From NCBI RefSeq assembly GCF_963675975.1, contig NZ_OY780939.1:1-64000 (forward strand): a DNA stretch of 64,000 nucleotides, given 5' to 3'. Positions 1 through 9,753 of the stretch are shown here, piece after piece. The notes beneath the pieces were generated by a model. It searched no databases, was not told the DNA's origin, and saw only the letters and a list, made by a program, of their open reading frames with translations. Each line of letters starts with the position of its first letter. Within the stretch, counting starts at the first letter, position 1. Both the position numbers and the translations under genes were made by a program. This stretch comes from Halarcobacter sp. GTDB taxonomy: Bacteria > Campylobacterota > Campylobacteria > Campylobacterales > Arcobacteraceae.

Positions 1-720
1 AATTACTAACTTTCCATATTTTCTTGAATAAGAATCTAATATGAGCTTTTCCTCATTTTCATGGGTACTTCCAGCTGTGATTAAAATTTCATCAACTCTT
101 TTAAACTCTTTAGTGACTTTTGGAAGTTGAGCTAATTTTATATTTCCAATAACTTCAACATTTTTTGCACCAAGTTCTAAAAGTCTTTGTTTATCTATAT
201 TTGTTTGTGCAAATACTTTATCTATATTTTTAAAAACTTTTTTATAAAAAAAAGCAAATTTTTTATAAGATTTATAAGACTTATCAGAAATTCTTGCATT
301 TATTAAATATGTTTTAGCACCTTTATTTTTAGCACTTAAAAAAAGCATATACCAAAGTTCAGCTTCCATAACCACTAATGCTTTTTGCTTATTTACCCAA
401 AAAGGTAAAAATATCTCAAAAGGCAAATACCTTACATTTGATGTTAGTTTTTTCGCTTCTTCAAAACCTGTATTTGTTATTACTGAAATATTTACCTCTT
501 CTAACTCATCCACTAAAGGTTTTATTGCTTTTGTTTCCCCCATAGAACAAGTATGAAACCATACTGCATTTTTTTTAAAACTAGGATTATCTTTTAAAAA
601 AAATTTTGAAGGTATAGCAACTTTGTATTTTGGATTTTTTAATTTAAATAATAAAAAGGGTAAAGCTAAAATATAGATTATTAAAGCAAATAGATAATAG
701 ATTATACTAAAGAGGCTCAA
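1..720 (-). CDS. waaA: 3-deoxy-D-manno-octulosonic acid (Kdo) transferase, partial
   Basis: Transfers Kdo from CMP-Kdo to lipid A precursor at the inner membrane during lipopolysaccharide assembly. The visible 240 residues begin with a hydrophobic anchor (about residues 3-25), followed by the motif WFHTCSMGE and, near the window edge, AGSTHENEE, which matches the GSTHxGEE nucleotide-sugar signature of this family. The start is a TTG at 718-720, two bases after the stop of the upstream zinc-ribbon gene, so translation is probably coupled. The 3' part (C-terminal half) lies outside the window. The order zinc-ribbon protein then waaA matches Helicobacter and Campylobacter. Identity is well supported; the exact start is an inference from spacing and from the lack of an ATG. 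Confidence 0.88.
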   Translation of the reverse strand, partial: MSLFSIIYYLFALIIYILALPFLLFKLKNPKYKVAIPSKFFLKDNPSFKKNAVWFHTCSMGETKAIKPLVDELEEVNISVITNTGFEEAKKLTSNVRYLPFEIFLPFWVNKQKALVVMEAELWYMLFLSAKNKGAKTYLINARISDKSYKSYKKFAFFYKKVFKNIDKVFAQTNIDKQRLLELGAKNVEVIGNIKLAQLPKVTKEFKRVDEILITAGSTHENEEKLILDSYSRKYGKLVI

Positions 721-722
721 TA

Positions 723-1445
723 TTAAGCCTCTTCAGTTGTTTCTTCTTCTTTATATAAAATTCTTCCACAATGAGGACAATTTATAATCTCTTCTGATTT
801 AATTACCTCTGAATAAGTTTTGTCATTGATTTTCATATAGCATCCATAACATGCTTGGTCTTTTACAGGAACAACAGCTGAATCTTTTGCCCATCTTCTA
901 ATTTTTTGGTAGAAAGTTAAGATTTTTTTATCAAACTCTTCTAAAAGTTCACCTCTTTCTTGAGACACTTTATTTCTTTCTTGGTTAATCTCTTCAATTG
1001 CATTATCTACAGCAATTTGAATCTCTTTAATTGATTCTTCTTCTTCTGTAAGTTTTCCTTGAAGCTCTTTTAACTCTTCTTCTTTTGCAACTGCAATCTC
1101 ATCTAATCTTACAATCTCTTCATTTGCAAATGAAATCTGCTCTTTTGCAATCTCTTCTTCAAGTTGTAATGCTTTTAACTCTTTTTCATTTGTAATTTCA
1201 TTATTCTTTTTAGCAATATCTTCTAACTTAGTTTTTAATTCAGCTAAGTGGATATTGTTTTTTGTTCTTTTAGATTTAACATCATCAATTTGTGCATATG
1301 TATCATTAATTTGTGACTTAATTGATTCTGCAACTTCAACAAATGTTGATAATTTTGCTTTTTCATTCTCAATTTTTGGTTCAAACATACTAATAACACT
1401 ATCATACTTAGATAGTTTTATCAAATCTTGTAAATATTTATTCAA
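723..1445 (-). CDS. Coiled-coil zinc-ribbon protein (HP0958/FlgZ-like)
   Basis: A 240-residue protein: a long charged coiled-coil hairpin (about residues 15-170) followed by a C-terminal C4 zinc ribbon with CYGC and CPHC pairs near residues 200-228. This is the architecture of the family that includes H. pylori HP0958, which acts in flagellar biogenesis as an RpoN-stabilising factor and a flagellin mRNA-binding protein. Neighbours support this: Nif3 and glyQ upstream and waaA downstream, the order of HP0957-HP0960. Its ATG overlaps the end of nif3 by 8 bases, so it is probably translated from the same message. Family assignment is firm; a flagellar role here is inferred from H. pylori and is not shown by the sequence. 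Confidence 0.82.
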   Translation of the reverse strand: MNKYLQDLIKLSKYDSVISMFEPKIENEKAKLSTFVEVAESIKSQINDTYAQIDDVKSKRTKNNIHLAELKTKLEDIAKKNNEITNEKELKALQLEEEIAKEQISFANEEIVRLDEIAVAKEEELKELQGKLTEEEESIKEIQIAVDNAIEEINQERNKVSQERGELLEEFDKKILTFYQKIRRWAKDSAVVPVKDQACYGCYMKINDKTYSEVIKSEEIINCPHCGRILYKEEETTEEA

Positions 1446-2193
1446 CCGTTTCTCCTTGTGTACAAAACTTAAATGGATTTTTTGAAGCTGTTATTATAGC
1501 TTTTAATTTATTTTTTTTCAAATATTCTTCTATAAGTCCCATTAATAGGACAGAGAAGTATTTTTCACTTTCATAGTGTCTTATATCTATTAAAGATATA
1601 CCTCGTACTTTTGCATCCATTGCATCATGATATTTAATATCACCAGTTAAAAAACAATCAGCTTTAACTTCGTTTATTAAAGACATCCCTGCACCTGTAA
1701 CTAAAGCAACTCTTTTAACCTTATCATTACATTTTACATATTTTATATATTCAAGTCCTAGTTTTTTAGAAATTTTATTTGCAAATGTTGAAAACTCTTC
1801 ATTTACATTGGCATAGCAAATAAACTCTTCACTATCAACAACTTCTAATCCTAAAACCTCTTTTGCAACATATTTATTTAAATGTGTTTTATCGATATTT
1901 GTATGCATTGAAATCAATGCAATATTTTTTCTAATTAATGTTTTTAATAATTTCGTGCTGTATGTATCATAATTTACTTTTTTTAAAGCAGAAAATATTA
2001 AAGGATGATGAGTAATAATCAAAGAGTTTTCTTCAACTTTCTCCAGATTTTCTTCATCTAAATCTATTGAGATATAAACCTGTTTTATCTCATCATCAAA
2101 ATTTCCAACTAAAAGTCCTGAGTTATCCCATTTTTCCTGTAATTCAAAAGGTGACAACTCATCTAAAAATTGATAAATCTCTTTTAGTTTCAA
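1438..2193 (-). CDS. Nif3-like dinuclear metal centre protein
   Basis: A 251-residue member of the Nif3/YbgI/DUF34 family, toroidal hexamers with a two-metal site whose substrate is unsettled (GTP cyclohydrolase-like and DNA- or damage-related roles have been proposed). Visible landmarks are WDNSGLLVG near the N-terminus, LIITHHPLIF (a metal-binding HH pair, about residues 56-65), ISMHTNIDK, and GDIKYHDA with IDIRHYESE near the C-terminus, giving the expected His/Asp/Glu metal ligands. Length is that of the short form without the inserted PII-like domain. It lies downstream of glyQ after a terminator and spacer and overlaps the next gene by 8 bases. Exact cellular function unknown. Confidence 0.88.
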   Translation of the reverse strand: MKLKEIYQFLDELSPFELQEKWDNSGLLVGNFDDEIKQVYISIDLDEENLEKVEENSLIITHHPLIFSALKKVNYDTYSTKLLKTLIRKNIALISMHTNIDKTHLNKYVAKEVLGLEVVDSEEFICYANVNEEFSTFANKISKKLGLEYIKYVKCNDKVKRVALVTGAGMSLINEVKADCFLTGDIKYHDAMDAKVRGISLIDIRHYESEKYFSVLLMGLIEEYLKKNKLKAIITASKNPFKFCTQGETVE

Positions 2194-2321
2194 ATTAAAT
2201 TCCTAATAATTTTTTCTCTCAACAATCTAGTTCATTTCATTCACTACGATTGATACGCTTAGCTAACTCGTACAGCCTTTTGTGTAAGTTCTTAACTTAC
2301 AAACAAAAGTCAAAATAATCT
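2194..2321. other. Intergenic spacer with imperfect inverted repeat
   Basis: Between nif3 and the glyQ terminator is a stretch richer in G+C than its surroundings (about 2240-2300). It contains the dyad GTAAGTT-CTT-AACTTAC at 2284-2300, which extends on both sides into CTTTTG/CAAAAG with a two-base bulge. No open reading frame or tRNA fold was found. It could be a dispersed intergenic repeat, a small RNA or the remains of a gene. Confidence 0.3.
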
Positions 2322-2347
2322 AAAAGAGTAAAACTATTTACTCTTTT
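2322..2347 (-). terminator. Rho-independent terminator after glyQ
   Basis: Perfect 11-bp stem AAAAGAGTAAA/TTTACTCTTTT with a 4-base loop, starting about 8 bases after the glyQ stop. On the minus strand it runs into a T-rich tract (TTTTAGATTATTTT). Confidence 0.7.
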
Positions 2348-2354
2348 TTAACGA

Positions 2355-3239
2355 TTATTTTCTACCAACTCTTTTTAATCTATCTTCTTCTTGGGTCTTA
2401 TATAAAACTGCACAACCTTGTGCTAGTTCTCTAACCTTTAAAATATAATTTTGTCTTTCTGTTACAGAAATAGCTTTTCTTGCATCAAGTGTATTAAAAG
2501 CGTGTGAAGCTAACATACATTGGTCATATGCAGGTAAAGGTAGACCTTTTTCTAAACACACTTTACACTCATTAAATGCATCATCAAAATGTCTAAAAAG
2601 CATCTCAGTATTTGCTACTTCAAAATTATATGTTGAGAACTCATATTCACTCTCTTTGTGAACATCCCCATATGTTGTTTGACCATATTGGTTTTCATTC
2701 CATACAATATCATAAACAGAATCAACACCTTGAAGATACATAGCAAGTCTTTCTGTACCATAAGTAATCTCAACTGCAACAGGATCACAAGGAAGCCCTC
2801 CAACTTGCTGGAAGTAAGTAAATTGCGTTACTTCCATACCATCTAACCATACTTCCCAACCAAGTCCCCAAGCTCCAAGAGTTGGAGATTCCCAGTTGTC
2901 CTCTACAAATCTAACATCATGTTTACTTAAATCAAGTCCTAAAAATTCCAACGACTTTAGATATAAATCTTGAATATTATCTGGACTAGGTTTAATTAAA
3001 ACTTGAAATTGATAGTATGCACCTAGTCTATTTGGGTTTTCCCCATATCTTCCATCTGTTGGTCTTCTACTTGGGGCTACATATGCTGTAGACCAAGGAG
3101 TTGAATCTAAACTTCTTAAAAGTGTTGCAGGGTGGAATGTTCCAGCTCCTGCTGGGATATCATAAGGTTGTACTACGTTACACCCTTGCTCTGCCCAAAA
3201 TTGTTGTAATTTTAATAGAATTTCTGAAAATGTTACCAT
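2355..3239 (-). CDS. glyQ: Glycyl-tRNA synthetase alpha subunit
   Basis: Catalytic subunit of the bacterial alpha2beta2 glycyl-tRNA synthetase, which charges tRNA-Gly with glycine in the cytoplasm. The 294-residue protein contains the family hallmarks [14 protein letters not shown] near the N-terminus, [31 protein letters not shown] (class II motif 2 region) and [11 protein letters not shown]. Length is typical. The beta subunit gene glyS is not in the window, so the two subunits are encoded apart, as in other Campylobacterota. It follows the glutaredoxin gene after one base and ends at a strong terminator. Confidence 0.97.
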   Translation of the reverse strand: MVTFSEILLKLQQFWAEQGCNVVQPYDIPAGAGTFHPATLLRSLDSTPWSTAYVAPSRRPTDGRYGENPNRLGAYYQFQVLIKPSPDNIQDLYLKSLEFLGLDLSKHDVRFVEDNWESPTLGAWGLGWEVWLDGMEVTQFTYFQQVGGLPCDPVAVEITYGTERLAMYLQGVDSVYDIVWNENQYGQTTYGDVHKESEYEFSTYNFEVANTEMLFRHFDDAFNECKVCLEKGLPLPAYDQCMLASHAFNTLDARKAISVTERQNYILKVRELAQGCAVLYKTQEEDRLKRVGRK

Positions 3240-3240
3240 C

Positions 3241-3474
3241 TTATTTTATTCCTAATGCTTTATTAATTTTATTTTTATCAAAACCACAAATCCACTGATT
3301 CTCTATTAAAACTACAGGCGCTCCACTGCAGCCATGCTTTTTACAATCGTTTAAAGCTTTTTTATTTGTGGAAAGATCAATTTGATTATATTTAATCTTT
3401 TTTGCTTTTAAATAAGCTTTAGCTTCATTGCACCATTTACATTTTGGTAAAGTAAATAGTGCAACTTGCTTCAT
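3241..3474 (-). CDS. Small glutaredoxin/NrdH-like thiol protein
   Basis: A 77-residue thioredoxin-fold protein with an N-terminal CKWC redox motif (residues 12-15), a cis-proline SGAPVV segment (residues 50-55) and a C-terminal GFD motif, all typical of glutaredoxin/NrdH proteins. It probably reduces disulphides or carries electrons; the partner cannot be told from sequence. Its ATG overlaps the purE stop as TAATG at 3472-3476, giving tight coupling to purE. An extra cysteine pair (residues 44 and 49) lies just before the cis-proline loop, which is less common and could affect redox potential or metal binding. Confidence 0.8.
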   Translation of the reverse strand: MKQVALFTLPKCKWCNEAKAYLKAKKIKYNQIDLSTNKKALNDCKKHGCSGAPVVLIENQWICGFDKNKINKALGIK

Positions 3475-3968
3475 TATAATCTAACTTCAATAGAAGCTGA
3501 ATCAGTTTCAACAGCTTTAGATTTTACTAATCTGTCTTCTTTAAGTTTAGCAGCTAATTCTTTATCTGAAATAGCTAAAATTTGCATAGCTAAGTATGCA
3601 GCGTTTACAGCACCAGCTTTACCAAGTGCAACTGTTGCAACAGGCATACCTGAAGGCATTTGAACAGTTGAAAGCATAGCATCCATACCATCCATAGCTC
3701 CACCTTTCATTGGAACACCAATAACAGGTTTAGTTGTAGTTGCAGCTAATGCTCCAGCTAAGTGTGCAGCCATACCAGCAGCAGCAATAAATGCAACTGC
3801 ACCTTTCTCTTCAGATTCTTTAACATAACTTTTAGTTCTCTCTGGACTTCTATGTGCAGAAGAGATTATCATCTCATATTTAACATCAAATTTTTCAAAA
3901 GTATCAGCACAGTTTTTCATTATTTCATAGTCTGACTTACTTCCCATTATAATAGATACAAAATTCAT
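3474..3968 (-). CDS. purE: N5-carboxyaminoimidazole ribonucleotide mutase
   Basis: Class I PurE, which converts N5-CAIR to CAIR in de novo purine synthesis. The 164-residue protein starts with IIMGSKSDYE, followed by SAHRSPER (active-site His, about residues 42-49) and the glycine/alanine-rich AAAGMAAHLAG segment that binds the substrate phosphate. Length and motifs are those of bacterial class I enzymes. The start is well placed behind AAGGATGATG. No purK is nearby. First gene of a likely purE-glutaredoxin-glyQ transcript. Confidence 0.96.
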   Translation of the reverse strand: MNFVSIIMGSKSDYEIMKNCADTFEKFDVKYEMIISSAHRSPERTKSYVKESEEKGAVAFIAAAGMAAHLAGALAATTTKPVIGVPMKGGAMDGMDAMLSTVQMPSGMPVATVALGKAGAVNAAYLAMQILAISDKELAAKLKEDRLVKSKAVETDSASIEVRL

Positions 3969-4003
3969 ACATCATCCTTATTTTAAAAATGGTAGATATT
4001 ATA

Positions 4004-5308
4004 TCAAAATTTTTCTAACAGTTTAATAATCTTCGATGAATTAAGCTTATTCCAAGCATCAAAATCATGCAAAATCAATGAATCATTTTTAAATACAAAT
4101 TGACTAAAATTTTTTGACTTATCTTTTACATATATTGCTTTTGAACAATCATAATTGTGAGGGGTTTCTTTCTTGGCTGAATCAGTAAATATGACAATTG
4201 TAGGTATAAAAAAAGCTTCTGCAATATGGTAAGTTGCAGTATTTACAGTAAGAACATTTGTCATATTTGAAACAATATATGCATAATCCAAAAATCCATT
4301 AGAATACATTGATAAATCTACATATCTATCTTCATCAATTTTTGCATCAATTTTTAATACTGAAACAATAGTATAATCAGGAAGTTTTACTACAAGCTCT
4401 TTTAATAATGATACGGCAATCTCTTTTGGAATAGATTTTGATATATTTGCAGAAAAAGGGTGAAAAAGTAATAGTTTCCCTTTTGCTTTTAAAGATTTGA
4501 ATCTTTGTTTTAATTCATTTTTTGGTTTATAATATTCTAAACTTATATTATTATATTTTTTTTCTTGAGGAATTGAATTATAATCAATTCCAAATTTATA
4601 CAACCATGCATCAATATGAGGTAATTTTTCATAATAACTTCTTTTTGATACTGAACTTACATCTATAAAAAAATCATATTCACAAAATTTTTTTACATTT
4701 ATAGATAATGCAGTTACTTTACGAATAAAAGATTGATTTGAAAAAATTGCTTTATCTCTTGAAAAATACTTATTTTCAGAGGCATTTAAATATATATCAA
4801 TAGTAACACTTTTAAATCTTTTTTTTAATTTTTCATACAAAAGTCTAAGTGCGGTACAAGAACAAATCATTTCTGAAATACTTAATCCTGGACTTCCTAA
4901 AATCATTAAAGTGATATCTTCTTTTAACGTTTCACTTATTTGCTTATCAATATCAATTTTTCTTTCATTTAGATATAAAGATTCAATCTCTTTACTAATT
5001 CCTAGTAAAGTATGTTTTTTATATTTATAATTAAGGCTTTGAGTTATTGCAAACTCATTTAGATTTGAGATACCTAACTCTTTTGGAAATTGACTTAGGT
5101 ATCTAATTTTTGATTCTTCAATTGTTTTTGCTTTGTATTTTTTACCTACATTAAAAAAAACTCTTTTCAAATCCTCAAAATCTTCTAAGGTAGTAATATA
5201 AATATTTTCATTAAAAAGATTTGATGGATTCTTTAATTTAGAGTAGTTTATTAAAGTTCCATCAGTTGTTTTTATATTTATATTTTCTGTTGCTCTAAAG
5301 ATAACCAT
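4004..5308 (-). CDS. Glycosyltransferase family 9-like protein
   Basis: A 434-residue cytoplasmic protein, probably a glycosyltransferase. The C-terminal part (about residues 290-430) has a Rossmann-like pattern with LLLFHPFSAN (compare the HPG motif region of heptosyltransferases) and LTVNTATYHIAEAFFIPTIVIFTD, which resembles the D-T/G-x-x-H-x-A-A-A-x-x-x-P-x-x-x-x-F signature of GT9 heptosyltransferases. The first 130 residues match nothing I recognise. I chose the ATG at 5306-5308 because it overlaps the stop of the upstream U32 gene as TAATG; a longer reading from 5335 would need a start inside that gene. A substrate cannot be assigned. The pairing with a tRNA-modification protein is unusual. 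Confidence 0.62.
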   Translation of the reverse strand: MVIFRATENINIKTTDGTLINYSKLKNPSNLFNENIYITTLEDFEDLKRVFFNVGKKYKAKTIEESKIRYLSQFPKELGISNLNEFAITQSLNYKYKKHTLLGISKEIESLYLNERKIDIDKQISETLKEDITLMILGSPGLSISEMICSCTALRLLYEKLKKRFKSVTIDIYLNASENKYFSRDKAIFSNQSFIRKVTALSINVKKFCEYDFFIDVSSVSKRSYYEKLPHIDAWLYKFGIDYNSIPQEKKYNNISLEYYKPKNELKQRFKSLKAKGKLLLFHPFSANISKSIPKEIAVSLLKELVVKLPDYTIVSVLKIDAKIDEDRYVDLSMYSNGFLDYAYIVSNMTNVLTVNTATYHIAEAFFIPTIVIFTDSAKKETPHNYDCSKAIYVKDKSKNFSQFVFKNDSLILHDFDAWNKLNSSKIIKLLEKF

Positions 5309-6615
5309 TAATTGCCACAACCACCTGTAGAACAAGTCTCATCAAGATTTTCTATTCTTAACATAGTTAAATAAGGAAGTTTCCCTGGTAATTTAATTTT
5401 ATTAGTATTTCCACTGTGAACTGATTCTAGTTCTTTATTTGTTTCTGTAAGGATTTTTTTGAAACTAATATAATATTTACCATCCTCTTTTTTATAAATT
5501 TTTCCTATCTCATTATCAACTTCTTCAATAGTTGAACCCAATGGAGCAAAGATTTCTGTTTCTTCATTTGGATAAGTTTTATATTTACACATAAAATGTT
5601 CTTCATCTTCTGTTACTAATCCACTTACTTCAAAACTACCTTTACTTAAAGCATATTCATGGTTTTGAGTATCATTTTTTTCAAAAGGTCTATGAACTAA
5701 ATAAGCATCAGTAAAACCTCTGTTTTTTGTAGTTGCCAACTCTGTTTGATATTTTTCTGACTCAAACTTATTTGCATAAAAATCATCAATTGCTGATCTG
5801 TAAGCATATGCTGTAACAGCAGCATAATAAGGAGATTTTGTTCTACCTTCAATCTTAACTGAATCAACTGCACCAGACTCTAAGATTTCGTCAAGATGAG
5901 AAGCTAAATTCATATCTTTTGCATTGAAAATATATGTTCCTATACCTGGTTCCTCTTCAAGTCTAAATAGTGTACTATGATCTTCATTTGCAGCATAAAG
6001 TGTGTATTCAAATCTACAATCGTTTGCACAAGATCCCCTATTTGGAACTCTTCCCATTTGTACAGCACTTACTAAGCATCTACCACTATAAGCAAAACAC
6101 ATTGAACCATGAACAAATATCTCTATCTCCATATCAGGTAAGTGTTTTTTTATCTCTTTTACATCTTTAAGTGAGATTTCCCTTGCTGCAATAATTCTTC
6201 TAACACCCATATCATAATAAACTTGTGCATCAAGATAATTCATAACATTTGCTTGTGTTGAAAGGTGTATTGGTATATTTGGTGCTAATTCTCTACAAAG
6301 TCTAACAACACCTGGTGCTGCTACAATTAAAGCATCTGGCTCTAATTTTGCCATCTCTATAATATGTTTTTTTAATAATTCAATTTGAGAATTAAATGGA
6401 AATCCATTTATTGTTGCATAAACTTTTTTACCTTGTGAGTGGGCATAATCAATACCCTCTTTAAAAGTTTCATAGGTAAATTCTTTTCCACTTCTAATTC
6501 TTAAACTAAAATGACTAACTCCACCATATACGGCATCTGCACCATATTTAAAAGCAATTTTCAATTTTTCTAAGTTTCCAGCTGGTGAAAGTAGTTCTAC
6601 TTTTTTATTATCCAT
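5308..6615 (-). CDS. trhP: Peptidase U32-family protein, probable tRNA hydroxylation protein TrhP
   Basis: A 435-residue U32-family protein. It opens with ELLSPAGNLEKLK and contains the family signature EIFVHGSMCFAYSGRC (about residues 166-181) followed by GSCANDCR, a cysteine-rich region typical of this family. In E. coli the relative TrhP (YegQ) is needed for prephenate-dependent hydroxylation of wobble uridine in tRNA (ho5U), and true peptidase activity is doubtful for most members. The protein ends in CSTGGCGN, another cysteine cluster. Its stop overlaps the start of the GT9-like gene. Family is certain; the exact reaction is inferred from E. coli. Confidence 0.82.
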   Translation of the reverse strand: MDNKKVELLSPAGNLEKLKIAFKYGADAVYGGVSHFSLRIRSGKEFTYETFKEGIDYAHSQGKKVYATINGFPFNSQIELLKKHIIEMAKLEPDALIVAAPGVVRLCRELAPNIPIHLSTQANVMNYLDAQVYYDMGVRRIIAAREISLKDVKEIKKHLPDMEIEIFVHGSMCFAYSGRCLVSAVQMGRVPNRGSCANDCRFEYTLYAANEDHSTLFRLEEEPGIGTYIFNAKDMNLASHLDEILESGAVDSVKIEGRTKSPYYAAVTAYAYRSAIDDFYANKFESEKYQTELATTKNRGFTDAYLVHRPFEKNDTQNHEYALSKGSFEVSGLVTEDEEHFMCKYKTYPNEETEIFAPLGSTIEEVDNEIGKIYKKEDGKYYISFKKILTETNKELESVHSGNTNKIKLPGKLPYLTMLRIENLDETCSTGGCGN

Positions 6616-6710
6616 TTTATTCCTTTAAAATCGCAATTATATCAAACTTTTTTATAAAAAAGATTTTGTTAAAAGTTAATTAAATTTTATTAAGAAAAGT
6701 TTAGTTTAAA

Positions 6711-6734
6711 GGGAAAGCTTTTAAAAGCTTTCCC
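6711..6734 (-). terminator. Terminator overlapping the chemoreceptor stop codon
   Basis: A 24-bp perfect palindrome with arms GGGAAAGCTT/AAGCTTTCCC. On the minus strand the 5' arm contains the last codons (Trp-Glu-Ser-Phe) and the stop of the chemoreceptor gene, and the 3' arm is followed by TTTAAACTAAACTTTTC. Confidence 0.7.
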
Positions 6735-9615
6735 ATTCATCATCACTATCTTCTTGAACAATAGCTTTAGATTCTTTTTTTGGTGTTGTAGGTTTATTTT
6801 TTGTTTCAGTTTTCGAAACTACAGGATTAGAAGAAGTTTTAGCTTCATTTTTCTGATGTTCACTAATTGTTTCATTTGCTTTAAAATTTTTACATCTTTC
6901 TACTTTAATATTATCCATAATATCAAATAATTTATTTGTAAAACTCTCTAATTCCTCAGAAACTTTTTCAAGTTGATCATTTGAAGCTTTTTCTGCATTT
7001 AGTTTTACATATTGAGCAACACTATTATGAACTTTTTCATGATACTCTTTCATACTATTCCATACAGTTGCTTTTGTAAACGCTTCACCTTTACTTTCTT
7101 GTTCTAAAATCCATTTTCCAAAATCACAAGTACTTGCTGAAGAAACATCCCAAGATTCAAAACTTCCCACTTTTGCAAAATTTTTATTTTTGAATATTAT
7201 GTGATCATTTTTCAATTCTGTCATTTTAAATACTAAATTAATATCACATATTTCTGCTTTTTTATTTACATTAAATTTTGCTCTATCTGCAATATCTAAA
7301 AGGTTAGTTGATAATTTAGATACTTCACTTGCTAAGTTACTAATTTGAGTTGCAGATGAAGCATTAACTTGTGTTGCTCTATCAAGGGAATTAACAGCAT
7401 CATTAATTTGTACAATTCCACTCTCTTGTTCTTTACTAGCTGTTGTAACATCTGTAATAAGACTTATTGTTTCACTAACTTTATTATTTAGATCCCCATA
7501 TCCTGATATCATATTATCAGCAATAGATTTCCCTTCATTTGCTTTTGTTGTAGCACTTTCAACTAAATCTTTAATCTCTTTAGCAGCTTCTGCAGATCTA
7601 GAAGCTAGATTTCTAACCTCTTGTGCAACAACAGCAAAACCTTTACCAGCTTCTCCAGCAGTAGCAGCTTCAACAGCTGCATTAAGTGAAAGGATATTTG
7701 TTTGGAATGCAATTTGATCAATTACTGTAATTGCTTCATTAATTGCATTAACTTGTTGATCAATATCTTCCATAGCTTTTGTTGTTTTAGAAGCTAGATT
7801 TTCTCCATCAGTAGCAGATTTACTTAAATCATTTGCAAGTACTGACATTCTATTTACTTTTTCATTACTTGATTTAATAATAGAAGTTATCTCTTCAACT
7901 GCAGCCGCAGTTTCCTCTAGCGAAGCTGCTTGTTCGTTTGCTGATGTAGAAAGTTTGGTAGATGAAGAAGATAAAACTCCAGTATCACCATCTAATTTTT
8001 CACCTGTACTTGTTATCATTGCTAAAAACTCTGAGATAGTTCCACCAAGAAGTCTTGTACTCGTATAAATAGACCCTATAATACCATTTGAACTACTGTG
8101 ATCTACTGCTGCAGATTTGTAATCAAAATTAGAATTTCCATACTCAATAAGAGTTTTATTAATCTCTTCAAGTTTTTGATTCGTTCCACTAATCATTGTA
8201 TTAATTGAATCTTTTAATTTCATTACAAGTGGATTAGAAGAAGTTTTTTGTACTTTATAAACATAGAATCCATTATTTACTTTTTGAATAACATCTTCCA
8301 CTTCAGCAATAACTTTTGCATCTTGCTCATAGCCATCTTGAAGTTTTTTAATATAAGCATTAAAACTATCAACTACTTTTCCAATCTCATCATCTGATTT
8401 TTTATCAATTTGACTATTATGTGAAGAATCTGATGCAACTGTTTCTATAGCATCATTTAAATCTTCAAGAGGGTTAATTATTGCTCTTTTTACCATGATT
8501 GAGAAGATTCCTAATACAACTAGACCTGAAATAAGTGTATATACTAATACAAAGATTACAACTTCTCGAATCTCTTCATCAGTTTGCTCTTGCATTTTTA
8601 GAATATTCTCTTCTATATCATCAACATATGCCCCTGTACCTATAATCCAATCCCATGGCTCAAATTTAGTTACATAAGAGTATTTTTTCTGAGGTTCATC
8701 TTTCCCAGGTTTTTCCCACATATACTCAACTAAGCCACCTTTTTTATCTGTTTTTGAAACTTCAACCATCTCATTAAACAAAAATTTTCCAGCAGGGTCT
8801 TTTACTTTTGATAAATCTTTTCCATCTAGTGCCGGTTTAATTGGGTGCATAATCATATTTGGATGAGAATCATTTATCCAAAAATATCCACTTTTTCCAT
8901 ATCTCATATTTGCAATTGATTTTAAAGCTTCTTTTTTCAAACTTGCAGAAACATCTGATACATATTCACCTGTTCCAATAACCCAACCAAAAGGTTCAAA
9001 TAACTTTACATATGAAACTTTTGGTTGTGGTTCTTCAAATCCTGGTTTTGGCCATACATAATCAACAAATCCCTCTTTATCTTTTTTAGCAACATTTGCA
9101 AACTCTACAAATATTCTCTTACCACCTTTATCTTTGAAATTAGATAAATCTTTTCCATTTAATTGAGGTTTAATTGGATGTACAACAATATTTGCATCTA
9201 AGTCATTTACCCAGAAATATCCCGTTTCTCCGTATCTTGTTCCATCAATGATCTCTATTAGTCTTGATTTAAGTTCTTGAGTGCTTAGTACATCTTTGTA
9301 TTTATTATACTCATAATCTAAAATAGAAAATAGAAATTTTGCTTGTGCTTTTAAATCCTCTTGAACTTCAACTTTTATTTTATCTATTGCTGTTCTATCA
9401 TAATATGATTGAACAGTTTTCAAAGCTAAAGAAACATAATTTTCTAACTCTTTTTCTTTGTTTAAATAAGATTCCTCTTTAAACTTCTCAATTTTTTCTT
9501 TTGAAAGTTTATTTATTGAATATATTGATTCAAAAGATATTGAAATTGAAACAATTACTATAGCTAATAATGATATTAATAACACTTTAGCTTTTATTGA
9601 CAGATTCTTGAACAT
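6721..9615 (-). CDS. Methyl-accepting chemotaxis protein with tandem Cache units and CZB domain
   Basis: A 964-residue transmembrane chemoreceptor. TM1 is about residues 8-30. Two homologous Cache_2-type units follow (about 120-225 and 230-335), each with GYFWxND, HPIKPxLxGKDLS and a W(V/I)IGTGxYV end. TM2 is about 350-375, then HAMP, a long linker and the signalling hairpin with tip sequence around [21 protein letters not shown]-terminal CZB-type zinc site is visible: His in NDHIIF, Cys in CDFGKW, and the two His of EYHEKVH. The last five residues EWESF fit the xWxxF CheR/CheB tethering pentapeptide. Ligand unknown; Cache_2 receptors often sense small organic acids. It has its own terminator, so it is probably transcribed alone. 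Confidence 0.92.
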   Translation of the reverse strand: MFKNLSIKAKVLLISLLAIVIVSISISFESIYSINKLSKEKIEKFKEESYLNKEKELENYVSLALKTVQSYYDRTAIDKIKVEVQEDLKAQAKFLFSILDYEYNKYKDVLSTQELKSRLIEIIDGTRYGETGYFWVNDLDANIVVHPIKPQLNGKDLSNFKDKGGKRIFVEFANVAKKDKEGFVDYVWPKPGFEEPQPKVSYVKLFEPFGWVIGTGEYVSDVSASLKKEALKSIANMRYGKSGYFWINDSHPNMIMHPIKPALDGKDLSKVKDPAGKFLFNEMVEVSKTDKKGGLVEYMWEKPGKDEPQKKYSYVTKFEPWDWIIGTGAYVDDIEENILKMQEQTDEEIREVVIFVLVYTLISGLVVLGIFSIMVKRAIINPLEDLNDAIETVASDSSHNSQIDKKSDDEIGKVVDSFNAYIKKLQDGYEQDAKVIAEVEDVIQKVNNGFYVYKVQKTSSNPLVMKLKDSINTMISGTNQKLEEINKTLIEYGNSNFDYKSAAVDHSSSNGIIGSIYTSTRLLGGTISEFLAMITSTGEKLDGDTGVLSSSSTKLSTSANEQAASLEETAAAVEEITSIIKSSNEKVNRMSVLANDLSKSATDGENLASKTTKAMEDIDQQVNAINEAITVIDQIAFQTNILSLNAAVEAATAGEAGKGFAVVAQEVRNLASRSAEAAKEIKDLVESATTKANEGKSIADNMISGYGDLNNKVSETISLITDVTTASKEQESGIVQINDAVNSLDRATQVNASSATQISNLASEVSKLSTNLLDIADRAKFNVNKKAEICDINLVFKMTELKNDHIIFKNKNFAKVGSFESWDVSSASTCDFGKWILEQESKGEAFTKATVWNSMKEYHEKVHNSVAQYVKLNAEKASNDQLEKVSEELESFTNKLFDIMDNIKVERCKNFKANETISEHQKNEAKTSSNPVVSKTETKNKPTTPKKESKAIVQEDSDDEWESF

Positions 9616-9753
9616 TAAATAACTCCAATTAATTATTTTGTATATATTATATACTCTATGTATACTAAAGTCAATATTTAAGAAGAGTAATTTACTATTA
9701 TTTCCTCTTTCTTATTTTTATGTTAAAATATGGAATATTCCTAAAGGATTTAT

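Noticed and set aside
5308-6615. True secreted collagenase-type peptidase U32
   Set aside because: No signal peptide, and the closest resemblance is to tRNA-hydroxylation proteins of the family.
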